In this document: in pieces, positions 56,118-64,000 of the stretch | How positions within the stretch are numbered: the first letter of the stretch is position 1 | How the letters are laid out: every line of letters begins with the position of its first letter | Assembly: GCF_010728155.1 (NCBI RefSeq) | Contig: NZ_AP022605.1 | Location: 1,550,001-1,614,000, forward strand | Direction of reading: 5' to 3' | DNA from: Mycolicibacterium doricum | Lineage (GTDB): Bacteria > Actinomycetota > Actinomycetes > Mycobacteriales > Mycobacteriaceae | Length of the DNA: 64,000 bases | The notes under the pieces: model-generated | Seen by the model: only the letters and a program-made list of their open reading frames with translations | Databases searched by the model: none | What the model was told of the DNA's origin: nothing | Position numbers and translations under genes: made by a program

Positions 56118-58775
56118 GTGATGGTCCTGTCTGCCCAGGGGGCACCCGGACGCGGTGACGTCGACGGTGTGCTCGCCGATTACCGCGCCGCCCGCGCCCA
56201 GCACGCGTTGTTCGACGTGCGGGGCGGTGCCGGCTCCGGGTACGACGAGTTCGTCGACGAGGCGGGCCAGATCAGGCCCGCCTGGCGGGAGCTGGCGCAG
56301 TGCGTCGTCGAACGCGGTCGCGGCGGGCTCGACCAGTTGCGGGCGGTCGTGCGCAGCCTGGTCGACAACGACGGCATCACCTACATCCACGTCGACCAGC
56401 ACGGCGATGCGGTCACCGACGACGACGCCGTAGCCGGTCCGTGGCGCCTCGACGGGCTTCCCTTGGTGGTCTCCGCCGACGACTGGGACCTCCTGGAATC
56501 TGGTCTTGTGCAACGCTCCAGGCTGCTCGACGCGGTGCTGACCGACCTCTACGGCCCGCAGCGGTCGATCACCAGCGGGGTGCTGCCGCCGCAACTGGTG
56601 TTCGCCAACCCGGGCTACCTCCGCGCGGCCCGCGGCATCGAGATTCCCGGCCGTCGACAGCTCTTCCTGCATGGATGCGATGTGAGCCGCACGGCCGACG
56701 GCTCGTTCACCGTCAACGCAGACTGGACCCAGGCACCTTCCGGCGCGGGTTACGCGCTGGCAGACCGCCGCGTGGTCGCCCACGCCGTCCCGGAACTGTA
56801 CGAACAGCTCGGACCGCGGCCGGCGTCACCGTGGGCCGAGGCGCTGCGCCTGGCGCTGATCGACGCGGCGCCGGAATCGGCCGAGGACCCCGTCGTCGTG
56901 GTGCTCAGCCCGGGCATCCACTCCGAGACCGCGTTCGACCAGGCCTACCTCGCGAGCGTGCTGGGCTTCCCGTTGGTGGAGGGCCCGGACCTGGTGGTGC
57001 GCGAGGGCGCGCTGTGGATGCGTTCGCTCGGCACCCTCAGGCGGGTCGACGTGGTGCTGCGGCGAGTGGACGCCGACTACGCCGACCCCCTCGACCTGCG
57101 GGCCGACTCCCGCCTCGGGGTGGTCGGCCTGGTCGAGGTGTTGCGGCGCGGCACGGTCACGGTGGTCAACACCCTCGGCAGCGGCGTTCTCGAGAACCCT
57201 GGGCTGCTGCGGTTCCTGCCTGAGCTCGCCGCGGAGCTGCTCGGGGAAACGCCGGTGCTCGCCACCGCGCCGGTCTACTGGGGCGGCATCGAGCTGGAAC
57301 GCTCACATCTGTTGAGCAACGCCGGGTCGCTGTTACTCACGCCGGTGACCGGCGGGGACACCATCGTCGGGCCGGCGTTGTCGCGACGCCAGCGCGACGA
57401 CGTCGTCGCGCGCATCGACGCGGCCCCATGGCAGTGGGTCGGCCGGGAACTGCCGCAGTTCTCCTCGGCGCCGACCGTCCACCGCAGCGGCGGGCTGTCG
57501 GCGGCTGACGTCGGCATGCGGCTGTTCACGGTGGCGCAGCGCGGCGGATACGCGCCGATGGTGGGCGGCCTCGGCTACCTCCTGGCTCCCGGCAACGACT
57601 CGTATACGTTGGACACCGTTGCGGCCAAAGATGTCTGGGTCCGAAGGCCGGCCCGCGTCACCGCCGAGCGGATCGTGCCCGCCGAGCCCGCCGTCGTGGC
57701 ATCCCGGGCACCGGTCGTCCCCCACCGCGCCCACGAGGTCAGCTCCCCACGTGTGCTGTCGGATCTGTTCTGGCTGGGCCGTTACGCCGAGCGCGCCGAG
57801 TACACCGCCCGGCTGCTCGACGTCACCCGCGAGCGCTATCACGAATACCGCTACCGCCAAGGGATGGAAGCAAGCGCATGCGTCCCGGTGCTGCTCGCCG
57901 CGCTCGGTCGGCTCACCGGCACCGACGCCGGTGCCGGTGGTGACGACGCCGAGATGATCGCGATCGCCCCGACCACCCTGTGGGCTGTCACCGCAGACCG
58001 CCACCGCGCCGGATCCCTGGCCCAGTCCATCGAACGGCTGGGGCTGGCGGCTCGGGCGGTGCGCGACCAATTGTCGAACGACACGTGGATGGTGCTCTCC
58101 GCCGTCGAACGTGCTGTGCTGCGGCCCTCGTCCGCGCCGCCGGAGTCGAAGACCGAAGGCGATACCTACCTGGCCTCCGCGCACAGCGCGACGCTGGCCG
58201 GGATGCTGGCGCTGTCCGGTGTGGCGGCCGAGTCGATGATCCGCGACGCCGGCTGGACGATGATGGACATCGGCAAGCGCATCGAGCGCGGCCTCGGACT
58301 CGCCGCGTTGCTGAGCGCCACACTCGTCGAGGCACGCAGCCCGGAGGCCGAGCAGACGATCACCGAATCGACGTTGGTGGCGTGCGAGTCCTCGGTCACC
58401 TACCGGCGGCGCATGCTCGGTACGGTCAGAGTTGCCGCCGTGGCCGACCTTCTGCTATTCGACGCGGGGAATCCGCGATCGCTGGTCCACCAGTTCGACC
58501 GGCTGCGGGACGGTTTGCGGGCACTGCCGGGGACATCGGGGGCATCGCGTCCGGAGCGGCTCGTCGACGACCTCGCCACCCGGTTGCGCCGCGTCGAGCC
58601 GGCCGACCTCGAATACGTCTCGGCCGACGGTCGACGGGTCGAACTGGCCCAGTTGCTCGACGGCGTGCAGCGCGATCTGTCTGCGCTGTCGGCCGTCATC
58701 ACCGCGACACACCTGTCCCTGCCCGGCGGTATGCAGCCGTTGTGGGGACCGGCCTTACGCCGGATGGTCCCGTGA
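56118..58775 (+). CDS. fused circularly permuted ATP-grasp and alpha-E protein (Rv2567-like)
   Basis: An 885-residue two-part protein. Residues about 1-500 are a circularly permuted ATP-grasp ligase (DUF404/DUF407): DNDGITYIHVDQHGDAVTDD, LPPQLVFANPGYLRAARGIE, VVVLSPGIHSETAFDQAYLA and TVTVVNTLGSGVLENPGLLR. Residues about 540-880 are an alpha-E helical domain: VLSDLFWLGRYAERAEYTAR LLDVTR-type start and DAGWTMMDIGKRIERGLGLA. Comparative genomics predicts ATP-dependent peptide-bond or amide formation, possibly on a peptide or protein. The start is GTG 56118 or ATG 56121. Its stop overlaps the transglutaminase start. Confidence 0.92.
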   Translation: MMVLSAQGAPGRGDVDGVLADYRAARAQHALFDVRGGAGSGYDEFVDEAGQIRPAWRELAQCVVERGRGGLDQLRAVVRSLVDNDGITYIHVDQHGDAVTDDDAVAGPWRLDGLPLVVSADDWDLLESGLVQRSRLLDAVLTDLYGPQRSITSGVLPPQLVFANPGYLRAARGIEIPGRRQLFLHGCDVSRTADGSFTVNADWTQAPSGAGYALADRRVVAHAVPELYEQLGPRPASPWAEALRLALIDAAPESAEDPVVVVLSPGIHSETAFDQAYLASVLGFPLVEGPDLVVREGALWMRSLGTLRRVDVVLRRVDADYADPLDLRADSRLGVVGLVEVLRRGTVTVVNTLGSGVLENPGLLRFLPELAAELLGETPVLATAPVYWGGIELERSHLLSNAGSLLLTPVTGGDTIVGPALSRRQRDDVVARIDAAPWQWVGRELPQFSSAPTVHRSGGLSAADVGMRLFTVAQRGGYAPMVGGLGYLLAPGNDSYTLDTVAAKDVWVRRPARVTAERIVPAEPAVVASRAPVVPHRAHEVSSPRVLSDLFWLGRYAERAEYTARLLDVTRERYHEYRYRQGMEASACVPVLLAALGRLTGTDAGAGGDDAEMIAIAPTTLWAVTADRHRAGSLAQSIERLGLAARAVRDQLSNDTWMVLSAVERAVLRPSSAPPESKTEGDTYLASAHSATLAGMLALSGVAAESMIRDAGWTMMDIGKRIERGLGLAALLSATLVEARSPEAEQTITESTLVACESSVTYRRRMLGTVRVAAVADLLLFDAGNPRSLVHQFDRLRDGLRALPGTSGASRPERLVDDLATRLRRVEPADLEYVSADGRRVELAQLLDGVQRDLSALSAVITATHLSLPGGMQPLWGPALRRMVP

Positions 58776-59701
58776 GCTCCGATCTCACCCAGGGCACCGC
58801 GGGCACCCGCACCTACCGGATCACCCACCGCACGGTGTACCGATATTCCGATGTGGTCACCAACAGCTACGGGCGTGGCTTCCTCACCCCGAGGGATTCA
58901 GCGCGCCAGCGTTGCCTGAGCCACGACGTGCTGATCGACCCCGAAGCCGCCGACAGCTCGACCAGTCGAGACACGTACGGCAACCTCAGCTCGTATTTCC
59001 ATGTCACCAGACGCCATCGCACGCTGAGCGTCACCAGCAGATCCGTGGTGGAAGTGGATCCTCCGTCGGACACCGTCCACAGGGGCGGATCGGCCAGGGC
59101 GCCGTGGGAGATCGCCCGGCCGGTAGGCCCCGACGGCGCACTGGCCACCGAGTTCATGCTCGACCTGCGGCCACCCGAGATCACCGCGGCCGTACGCGAC
59201 TATGCCGCACCGAGTTTCACGCCAGGTCGGCCGCTGATCGAGGTGCTGCGCGACCTCAGCTCGCGGATCCACCGCGACTTCGCCTACCGATCCGGGTCCA
59301 CCACCGTGTCCACCAGAGTGAACGAGGTTTTGGCCGCGCGCGAAGGGGTATGCCAGGACTTCGCCCGGCTGGCTGCCGCCTGCCTGCGCGCGAACGGTCT
59401 AGCCGCCAGCTACGTCTCGGGCTACCTGGCGACGGATCCCCCTCCCGGAAAGGAGCGCATGGTGGGCATCGATGCGACGCATGCCTGGACGTCGGTCTGG
59501 ACACCGCACAACCAGTGGCTCGGGCTCGATCCCACCAACGACCAGATGGAGGACGAGCGGTACATCGTGGTGGGCATCGGCCGCGACTACGCCGACGTCC
59601 CGCCGCTGCGAGGGGTCATCTACACCGACTCCGACAGCAGCGAGATCGAGGTGTCCGTCGACGTCGCACCCGTCGAATCCGTGGGCGGGGGACTGTGCTG
59701 A
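58772..59701 (+). CDS. transglutaminase-like cysteine peptidase (Rv2569c-like)
   Basis: A 309-residue protein. An N-terminal bacterial transglutaminase-associated beta domain (TYRITHRTVYRYSDVVTNSY GRG-type) precedes the papain-like core. Cys is in AREGVCQDFARLAAACLRAN near residue 193, His in GIDATHAWTSVWTP near 234, and Asp in WLGLDPTNDQM near 250, so the triad is complete. Such enzymes cut or form amide bonds. It overlaps the ATP-grasp stop (GTGA) and the next gene by one base (TGATG), which argues for one complex or pathway. Confidence 0.93.
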   Translation: MSSDLTQGTAGTRTYRITHRTVYRYSDVVTNSYGRGFLTPRDSARQRCLSHDVLIDPEAADSSTSRDTYGNLSSYFHVTRRHRTLSVTSRSVVEVDPPSDTVHRGGSARAPWEIARPVGPDGALATEFMLDLRPPEITAAVRDYAAPSFTPGRPLIEVLRDLSSRIHRDFAYRSGSTTVSTRVNEVLAAREGVCQDFARLAAACLRANGLAASYVSGYLATDPPPGKERMVGIDATHAWTSVWTPHNQWLGLDPTNDQMEDERYIVVGIGRDYADVPPLRGVIYTDSDSSEIEVSVDVAPVESVGGGLC

Positions 59702-60777
59702 TGCGGGACTTCAACTGTCCCAACTGCGGTCAGCGGCTGGCGTTCGAGAACTCGCTGTGCCTCAATTGCGGGAGCGCGCTGGGGTTCTCACTCGACGACA
59801 TGGCACTGTTGGTGATCGCCCCGCCGAAGGAGAGCGACCACGCTGGCGCGGTATCGGCACGGCAGTACCGGTTGTGCGCCAACATGCATCTCGCGCAGTG
59901 CAACTGGCTCGTGGAGAAGGGGCCGGTCGCCCAGCTGTGTGAGGCCTGCGCGCTGACCCGCACGCGGCCCAACGACGCCGACACCAAGGCGCTGGCGGCC
60001 TTCGCCCTCGCCGAACGGGCGAAACGCCGACTGATCGCCGAACTGCACCAGCTCAAACTGCCCGTCATCGGCCGTGACCAGGATCCCGACTACGGGCTCG
60101 CCTTCGACCTGCTGTCGAGCGAGAACGAGAAGGTGTTCACCGGACACGCCAACGGGGTGATCACCCTGGACCTCGCCGAGGGCGACGACGTGCACCGCGA
60201 ACAGCTGCGCATCGCGATGGACGAGCCGTACCGGACGCTGCTCGGCCATTTCCGCCACGAGATCGGGCACTACTACTTCTACCGCCTTGTCGGCCCGTCG
60301 CCGAGCTACCTCGCCGCGTTCACCGACCTGTTCGGCGACCCCGACCTGGACTACCAGCAGGCGCTGGACCGCCACTACAGCGAGGGCGTCCCCGCGGGGT
60401 GGGAGGAGCACTACGTCTCCTCGTACGCCACCATGCACCCAGCCGAGGACTGGGCCGAGACGTTCGCCCACTATCTGCACATCCGTGACACGCTGGACAC
60501 CGCCGCGGCGTTCGGCTTCGCGCCGGCCGGAGCCACCTTCGAACGACGGGTGCTCGGTCCCAGCGGGTTCGACACCATCATCGAGATGTGGCTGCCGCTG
60601 TCGTGGGCGCTGAACATGGTCAACCGGTCGATGGGCCACGACGACCTCTACCCGTTCGTGCTGCCGCCGCCGGTACTCGACAAGATGCGGTTCATCCACA
60701 ACGTCATCGACGAGGTCACCGCGGATCCGACCAAACTCGCCAGCTCCACCGCGTCCCGGCAACAGCAGCAGGCCTAA
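59701..60777 (+). CDS. zinc-ribbon predicted metallopeptidase (Rv2568c-like)
   Basis: A 358-residue protein. An N-terminal zinc ribbon has two pairs of Cys (FNCPNCGQ and CLNCGSAL), and two further pairs occur in about 60-90 (LCANMHLAQCNW, LCEACAL). A predicted metallopeptidase domain follows: LLGHFRHEIGHYYFYRLVG with H-E-x2-H near residue 186, and SYATMHPAEDWAETFAHYLH with the third ligand. This is the putative zinc-binding metallopeptidase family (Peptidase_Mx, PF15887). A peptidase coupled to an ATP-grasp ligase suggests a make-and-trim cycle, which is inference. ATG 59701 overlaps the transglutaminase stop. Confidence 0.88.
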   Translation: MRDFNCPNCGQRLAFENSLCLNCGSALGFSLDDMALLVIAPPKESDHAGAVSARQYRLCANMHLAQCNWLVEKGPVAQLCEACALTRTRPNDADTKALAAFALAERAKRRLIAELHQLKLPVIGRDQDPDYGLAFDLLSSENEKVFTGHANGVITLDLAEGDDVHREQLRIAMDEPYRTLLGHFRHEIGHYYFYRLVGPSPSYLAAFTDLFGDPDLDYQQALDRHYSEGVPAGWEEHYVSSYATMHPAEDWAETFAHYLHIRDTLDTAAAFGFAPAGATFERRVLGPSGFDTIIEMWLPLSWALNMVNRSMGHDDLYPFVLPPPVLDKMRFIHNVIDEVTADPTKLASSTASRQQQQA

Positions 60778-60849
60778 TCGGCGCAACGGTGGAGCAACAC
60801 GCGGGCAGATGTTCGGCGCAGAACCCGTCGGCGTCCCTACGATCACCCG

Positions 60850-61692
60850 GTGACCGATCGCTACGGCCCCGACGTGCTGGCCCGCAATCCCCATGCGATC
60901 ACACGCGTGCGCTCCACCGAACAGCCCGTGCAGCCGGGGATGGTGGTCGAGGACGCGCAATCCGGGTATGTCGGCGCGGTGGTCCGCGTCGAAACCGGGC
61001 GCGTCGAGCTGGAAGACCGCCACGGCAGGGTGCGGGCGTTCCCGCTCGGTCCCGGATTCCTGCTCGACGGGCGGCCGGTCATCCTGACGACGCTGCGCCG
61101 TGCGCCGGCGCCGGCGGCGCGCACAGCCTCCGGTTCGGTGGCGGTGGTGGGCGCCCGCGCGAAGGTGGCACTGGCGAGTCGCATCTACGTCGAAGGCCGG
61201 CACGACGCCGATCTCGTCGAGCAGGTGTGGGGTGACGATCTGCGGGTCGAGGGCGTGGTGGTCGAGCACCTCGGCGGCGTGGACGACCTCGCCGCGATCG
61301 TCGAGGGCTTCCGTCCCGCCGCAGGCCGCCGCCTCGGTGTGCTGGTCGACCACCTCGTCACCGGCTCGAAGGAGTCGCGCATCGCCGATGCCGTCCGGCG
61401 GGGGTCCTACGGTGCGCACACCCTGGTCGTCGGACACCCCTACATCGACATCTGGCAGGCGGTGAAGCCGGCGCGGCTCGGCATCGGGGCCTGGCCGGTG
61501 GTGCCGCGGGGTGTGGACTGGAAGCACGGCGTGTGCGCCGCGCTGGGCTGGCCGCACGGCACCCAGGCCGACATCGCCCGGGCGTGGCAACGCATCCGCG
61601 GCAACGTCCGGAACTGGACGGATCTGGAGCCCGAACTCATCGGACGCGTCGAGGAGCTCATCGATTTCGTCACGGCGCCGCCGTCGCCGTGA
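60850..61692 (+). CDS. DUF3097 domain protein
   Basis: A 280-residue actinobacterial protein. N-terminal segment VVEDAQSGYVGAVVRVETGR forms a small beta barrel. The C-terminal two thirds, RIYVEGRHDADLVEQVWGDD then LRVEGVVVEHLGGVDDLAAI and RLGVLVDHLVTGSKESRIAD, resemble a Toprim-like fold (E-G-x-x-D and D-x-D-like acidic pattern), which would suggest nucleic-acid handling. DUF3097 has no established function that I know of. The start is GTG 60850, 72 bases after the metallopeptidase gene. Confidence 0.85.
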   Translation: MTDRYGPDVLARNPHAITRVRSTEQPVQPGMVVEDAQSGYVGAVVRVETGRVELEDRHGRVRAFPLGPGFLLDGRPVILTTLRRAPAPAARTASGSVAVVGARAKVALASRIYVEGRHDADLVEQVWGDDLRVEGVVVEHLGGVDDLAAIVEGFRPAAGRRLGVLVDHLVTGSKESRIADAVRRGSYGAHTLVVGHPYIDIWQAVKPARLGIGAWPVVPRGVDWKHGVCAALGWPHGTQADIARAWQRIRGNVRNWTDLEPELIGRVEELIDFVTAPPSP

Positions 61693-61709
61693 CGTGGTAA
61701 GCACGAGGC

Positions 61710-63050
61710 GTGTCCGACTCGCTGTTCGATCTGCCGGCTGACGGCCCCGGCGCACTGACGGCGGGCGCACCGGTGTCCGCGCCGTTGGCGGTGCGGATGC
61801 GTCCCGCTCGCCTCGACGAGGTGGTCGGTCAGCAACACCTGCTGAAGCCGAATTCGCCGCTGCGCCGCCTGGTCGAGGGGTCCGGCGCCGCGTCGGTGAT
61901 CCTGTACGGCCCGCCCGGCACCGGGAAGACCACGCTGGCCTCGCTGATCTCGCAGGCGACCGGACGCCGGTTCGAGGCTCTCTCGGCATTGTCAGCCGGG
62001 GTCAAGGAAGTCCGTGCGGTGATCGACAAGGCCCGCCAGGGCCTGCTCCACGGACACCAGACCGTGCTCTTCATCGACGAGGTGCACCGGTTCTCCAAGA
62101 CCCAGCAGGACGCGTTGCTGGCGGCGGTGGAGAACCGCATCGTGCTGCTAGTGGCGGCGACGACGGAGAACCCGTCATTCTCGGTGGTGGCCCCGCTGCT
62201 GTCCCGGTCGCTGATCCTGCAGTTGCAGCCGCTGACACCGGAAAACATTGCCGCGGTCGTCCGCCGCGCGGTGGCCGATCCGCGGGGACTCCACGGCAGT
62301 GTCGAGGTCAGCGATGACGCGGTGGAGATGATTGTGCAGTTGTCGGCAGGCGACGCACGCCGGGCCCTCACCGCCTTGGAGGTGGCCGCCGAATCGGCCG
62401 CGGCGGCCCACGGCCGGGTGACGGTCGACATCGTCGAACAGTCACTGGACAAGGCAGCGGTGCGCTACGACCGTGACGGCGACCAGCACTACGACGTCGT
62501 CAGTGCCTTCATCAAATCTGTCCGCGGATCCGACGTCGACGCCGCGCTGCACTATCTCGCGCGGATGCTGGTGGCGGGGGAGGATCCCCGGTTCATTGCG
62601 CGCCGGCTGATGATCCTCGCCAGCGAGGACATCGGCATGGCCGACCCCACGGCGCTGCCCATCGCCGTCGCGGCCGCCCAGACCGTGCAGCTCATCGGAA
62701 TGCCGGAGGCGCAACTCACCTTGGCCCACGCCACCGTATACCTCGCCACCGCCGCGAAGTCCAACGCGGTCACCACCGCGCTCGGGGCGGCGATGAACGA
62801 CGTCCGCAACGGCAAGGCCGGTCAGGTGCCCGCACACCTGCGCGACGGCCACTATTCCGGTGCCGCCGAACTCGGTAACGCAGTCGGCTATGTCTACGCC
62901 CACGACCATCCCGACGGTGTTGTACCACAACAGTATCCGCCCGCTGAGCTGGTGGGCGTGGACTACTACCGCCCCACCGGCCGCGGTGCCGAACGGGAAA
63001 TCAGCGGTCGCCTCGACCGGCTGCGGGCAATCATCCGAAAACGGGGCTGA
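61710..63050 (+). CDS. rarA: replication-associated recombination ATPase RarA (MgsA/WRNIP1 family)
   Basis: A 446-residue AAA+ ATPase. [20 protein letters not shown], Walker [21 protein letters not shown] near residue 64, Walker [21 protein letters not shown] near 117, sensor 1 [20 protein letters not shown], and the C-terminal clamp-loader-like tetramerisation part with [23 protein letters not shown]-type and [14 protein letters not shown]. RarA acts at stalled replication forks. The start is GTG 61710, 17 bases after the DUF3097 gene. Ortholog of Rv2559c by position. Confidence 0.93.
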   Translation: MSDSLFDLPADGPGALTAGAPVSAPLAVRMRPARLDEVVGQQHLLKPNSPLRRLVEGSGAASVILYGPPGTGKTTLASLISQATGRRFEALSALSAGVKEVRAVIDKARQGLLHGHQTVLFIDEVHRFSKTQQDALLAAVENRIVLLVAATTENPSFSVVAPLLSRSLILQLQPLTPENIAAVVRRAVADPRGLHGSVEVSDDAVEMIVQLSAGDARRALTALEVAAESAAAAHGRVTVDIVEQSLDKAAVRYDRDGDQHYDVVSAFIKSVRGSDVDAALHYLARMLVAGEDPRFIARRLMILASEDIGMADPTALPIAVAAAQTVQLIGMPEAQLTLAHATVYLATAAKSNAVTTALGAAMNDVRNGKAGQVPAHLRDGHYSGAAELGNAVGYVYAHDHPDGVVPQQYPPAELVGVDYYRPTGRGAEREISGRLDRLRAIIRKRG

Positions 63051-63113
63051 CCAAATTCTTGACTCACACGGCACACATCTAGCGGTTGTGGTGAATAAAA
63101 GCCTCTATCAAAA

Positions 63114-63206
63114 TTGCGGTTCACCGATGGCCAGTGGGAGGTCGACGAACAGTTGGATCGAGCGTTCACCGCGCTGGCCGATCCGGTGAGCAAACGCCTG
63201 CGTCGA
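63114..63206 (+). pseudogene. truncated N-terminus of an ArsR-type regulator
   Basis: From TTG 63114 the plus strand reads DGQWEVDEQLDRAFTALADP and VSKRLR, the typical opening of ArsR-family winged-helix proteins (L-D-x2-F-x-ALADP). The frame then runs into the 3' end of the convergent ABM gene without any further ArsR sequence. I read it as a remnant left after loss of the rest. Confidence 0.45.
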
Positions 63207-63217
63207 TCCCCTATGGG

Positions 63218-63892
63218 TCACGCCATCTCGGGAACCCGCAGGCTGGCGATCACCAACTCGAACTCACCGACGTCGAGCTGGTCGGCGCCCAAATCGCGCA
63301 AACGCGCGGTGCGCAGCGAGCGGGCCTGGTCCCGAGTGCGGTTCATCGCTCCCATGGAATCAAACGACACCGAGGAGACCGCCCGCGCCGAGGTGCGGTC
63401 GATCATCAGGCTTGCGCTGCAGTACCCTTCGAGTTCCTCGATCGAGGGCAGCACCTCGGAGCGATAGAACGCCACTACCTGATCGAACTGCTCGGGACGG
63501 GCGCTCAACCACGTCGCCCGCACCCCGGCCCCGGCTCCGGCCCGATGGTCGCGGTGCAGCACCGCTATCTCCCACTCATCGACCACCGGCGCGCCACCGA
63601 ACACGTCGGCGGCGCGCTCGCGCACCGGCTGGACTCGCTCTGCGGCGGCGCTCATCGCTTCGGCCGACTCCCAGGCGGTGGTCGTGATGCAGCGGCAGGA
63701 TTCGCGCTCCACCAGGAGGGACAGCCCGACGCAACCGTCGATGTCCCGCAGGACCGGCATCACCTCGTTGCGAATATGACCGATGCCGGCATCTACCGCG
63801 TCAGGTCGCGCCTCAATGGTGGTTGTGCGTGCGAACACAGCCTCACCCCCTTCGGGTGACGGGGCAGCGCCCCGGTGGCGCCACCGGTTCAC
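63218..63892 (-). CDS. double ABM-domain (antibiotic biosynthesis monooxygenase-like) protein, Rv2557/Rv2558-like
   Basis: A 224-residue protein made of two ferredoxin-like dimeric alpha-beta-barrel repeats. Repeat 1: ARTTTIEARPDAVDAGIGHI and DIDGCVGLSLLVERESCRC. Repeat 2: VRATWLSARPEQFDQVVAFY and ELEGYCSASLMIDRTSARAV. The link reads VDEWEIAVLHRDHRAG. M. tuberculosis has two adjacent copies, Rv2557 and Rv2558, starvation-induced proteins of unknown function; here I see one. The start is GTG 63892, matching the N-terminus I recall; GTG at VFARTTT is an alternative. Confidence 0.88.
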   Translation of the reverse strand: MNRWRHRGAAPSPEGGEAVFARTTTIEARPDAVDAGIGHIRNEVMPVLRDIDGCVGLSLLVERESCRCITTTAWESAEAMSAAAERVQPVRERAADVFGGAPVVDEWEIAVLHRDHRAGAGAGVRATWLSARPEQFDQVVAFYRSEVLPSIEELEGYCSASLMIDRTSARAVSSVSFDSMGAMNRTRDQARSLRTARLRDLGADQLDVGEFELVIASLRVPEMA

Positions 63893-63956
63893 CTCTCACT
63901 ATGCTCCGCCGAATCAGGCCGGGCAATGGCCTACCCGCGGCTCGTACGCTGGCGTC

Positions 63957-64000
63957 ATGGACACCGACCTCCTCGACGTCGACACCTCCCGGCGCCGCAT
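63957..64000 (+). CDS. YjbQ/UPF0047 family protein, first 14 codons only
   Basis: ATG 63957 opens MDTDLLDVDTSRRR, then the window ends. The start and the synteny (Rv2556c follows Rv2557 in M. tuberculosis) fit the YjbQ family, which has thiamin-phosphate-synthase-like weak activity in E. coli. With 14 residues this is a guess by position. Confidence 0.55.
   Translation, partial: MDTDLLDVDTSRRR

Overview
The window is chromosomal DNA from a high-GC actinobacterium, almost certainly a fast-growing Mycobacterium/Mycolicibacterium. The reasons are: gene content and order follow the M. tuberculosis Rv2673-Rv2556c region block by block (from memory of that genome); it carries mycobacterial envelope genes (aftC, pgsA, the PIM acyltransferase, pimA); it has the mycobacterial type of LexA box; and many starts are GTG with 4-bp stop/start overlaps. 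There is no sign of a prophage, plasmid, insertion sequence, rRNA operon or CRISPR array.

Layout. 1-6.6 kb: N-terminus of aftC, a TAP-type hydrolase lipoprotein, a ZapE-type ATPase, a GNAT enzyme, an ECF sigma factor/ogt pair, an SRPBCC protein and an AraC-type regulator. 6.9-7.6 kb: four tRNA genes. 7.8-11.3 kb: GAF-ANTAR/holin-X/DUF3618 cluster, DUF1990, a thioesterase and a PGPGW membrane protein. 11.3-21.2 kb: one long co-directional run, thrS, HIT-type Ap4A phosphorylase, pgsA, PIM acyltransferase, pimA, NUDIX, pdxS, tesB, pdxT, yebC. 21.4-24.2 kb: fmdB-like/formamidase and a convergent MscS channel. 24.6-26.9 kb: ruvCAB behind a LexA box. 27.5-36.9 kb: membrane protein, yajC-secD-secF, a peptide-binding lipoprotein, apt, rel. 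37-40.9 kb: two tandem membrane cyclophilins, a glyoxalase-II-like hydrolase, hisS. 40.9-45.7 kb: urtABCDE urea/amide ABC importer. 46-54.6 kb: a new 39-residue ORF, cspA, a LexA-box radical SAM gene, DUF885, a broken YpfJ-type metallopeptidase, a carboxylesterase, a PanE-like reductase, aspS. 54.8-64 kb: DUF389 protein, a tightly coupled ATP-grasp/alpha-E, transglutaminase and metallopeptidase cluster, DUF3097, rarA, a double-ABM protein and the start of a YjbQ-like gene.

How the genes fit together. The thrS-yebC run joins translation, phosphatidylinositol mannoside synthesis (PgsA makes the PI core, PimA adds the first mannose, the acyltransferase acylates it) and pyridoxal 5'-phosphate synthesis (PdxS plus PdxT). 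RuvABC, RarA and the radical SAM protein are DNA-damage functions; ruvC and the radical SAM gene have clear SOS operators. Formamidase and the Urt importer both point to nitrogen scavenging.

The most unusual feature is not one gene but a pattern. Short tandem duplications of 12-33 bp sit at gene borders at seven sites: a promoter region, start codons, stop codons, and an in-frame triple repeat in the Ap4A phosphorylase. A related short element also lies just after the pdxS and ruvA stop codons. The best candidate for a poorly understood system is the ATP-grasp/alpha-E, transglutaminase and metallopeptidase operon at 56.1-60.8 kb. All identifications come from reading the sequence and from memory of protein families; no database search was run.
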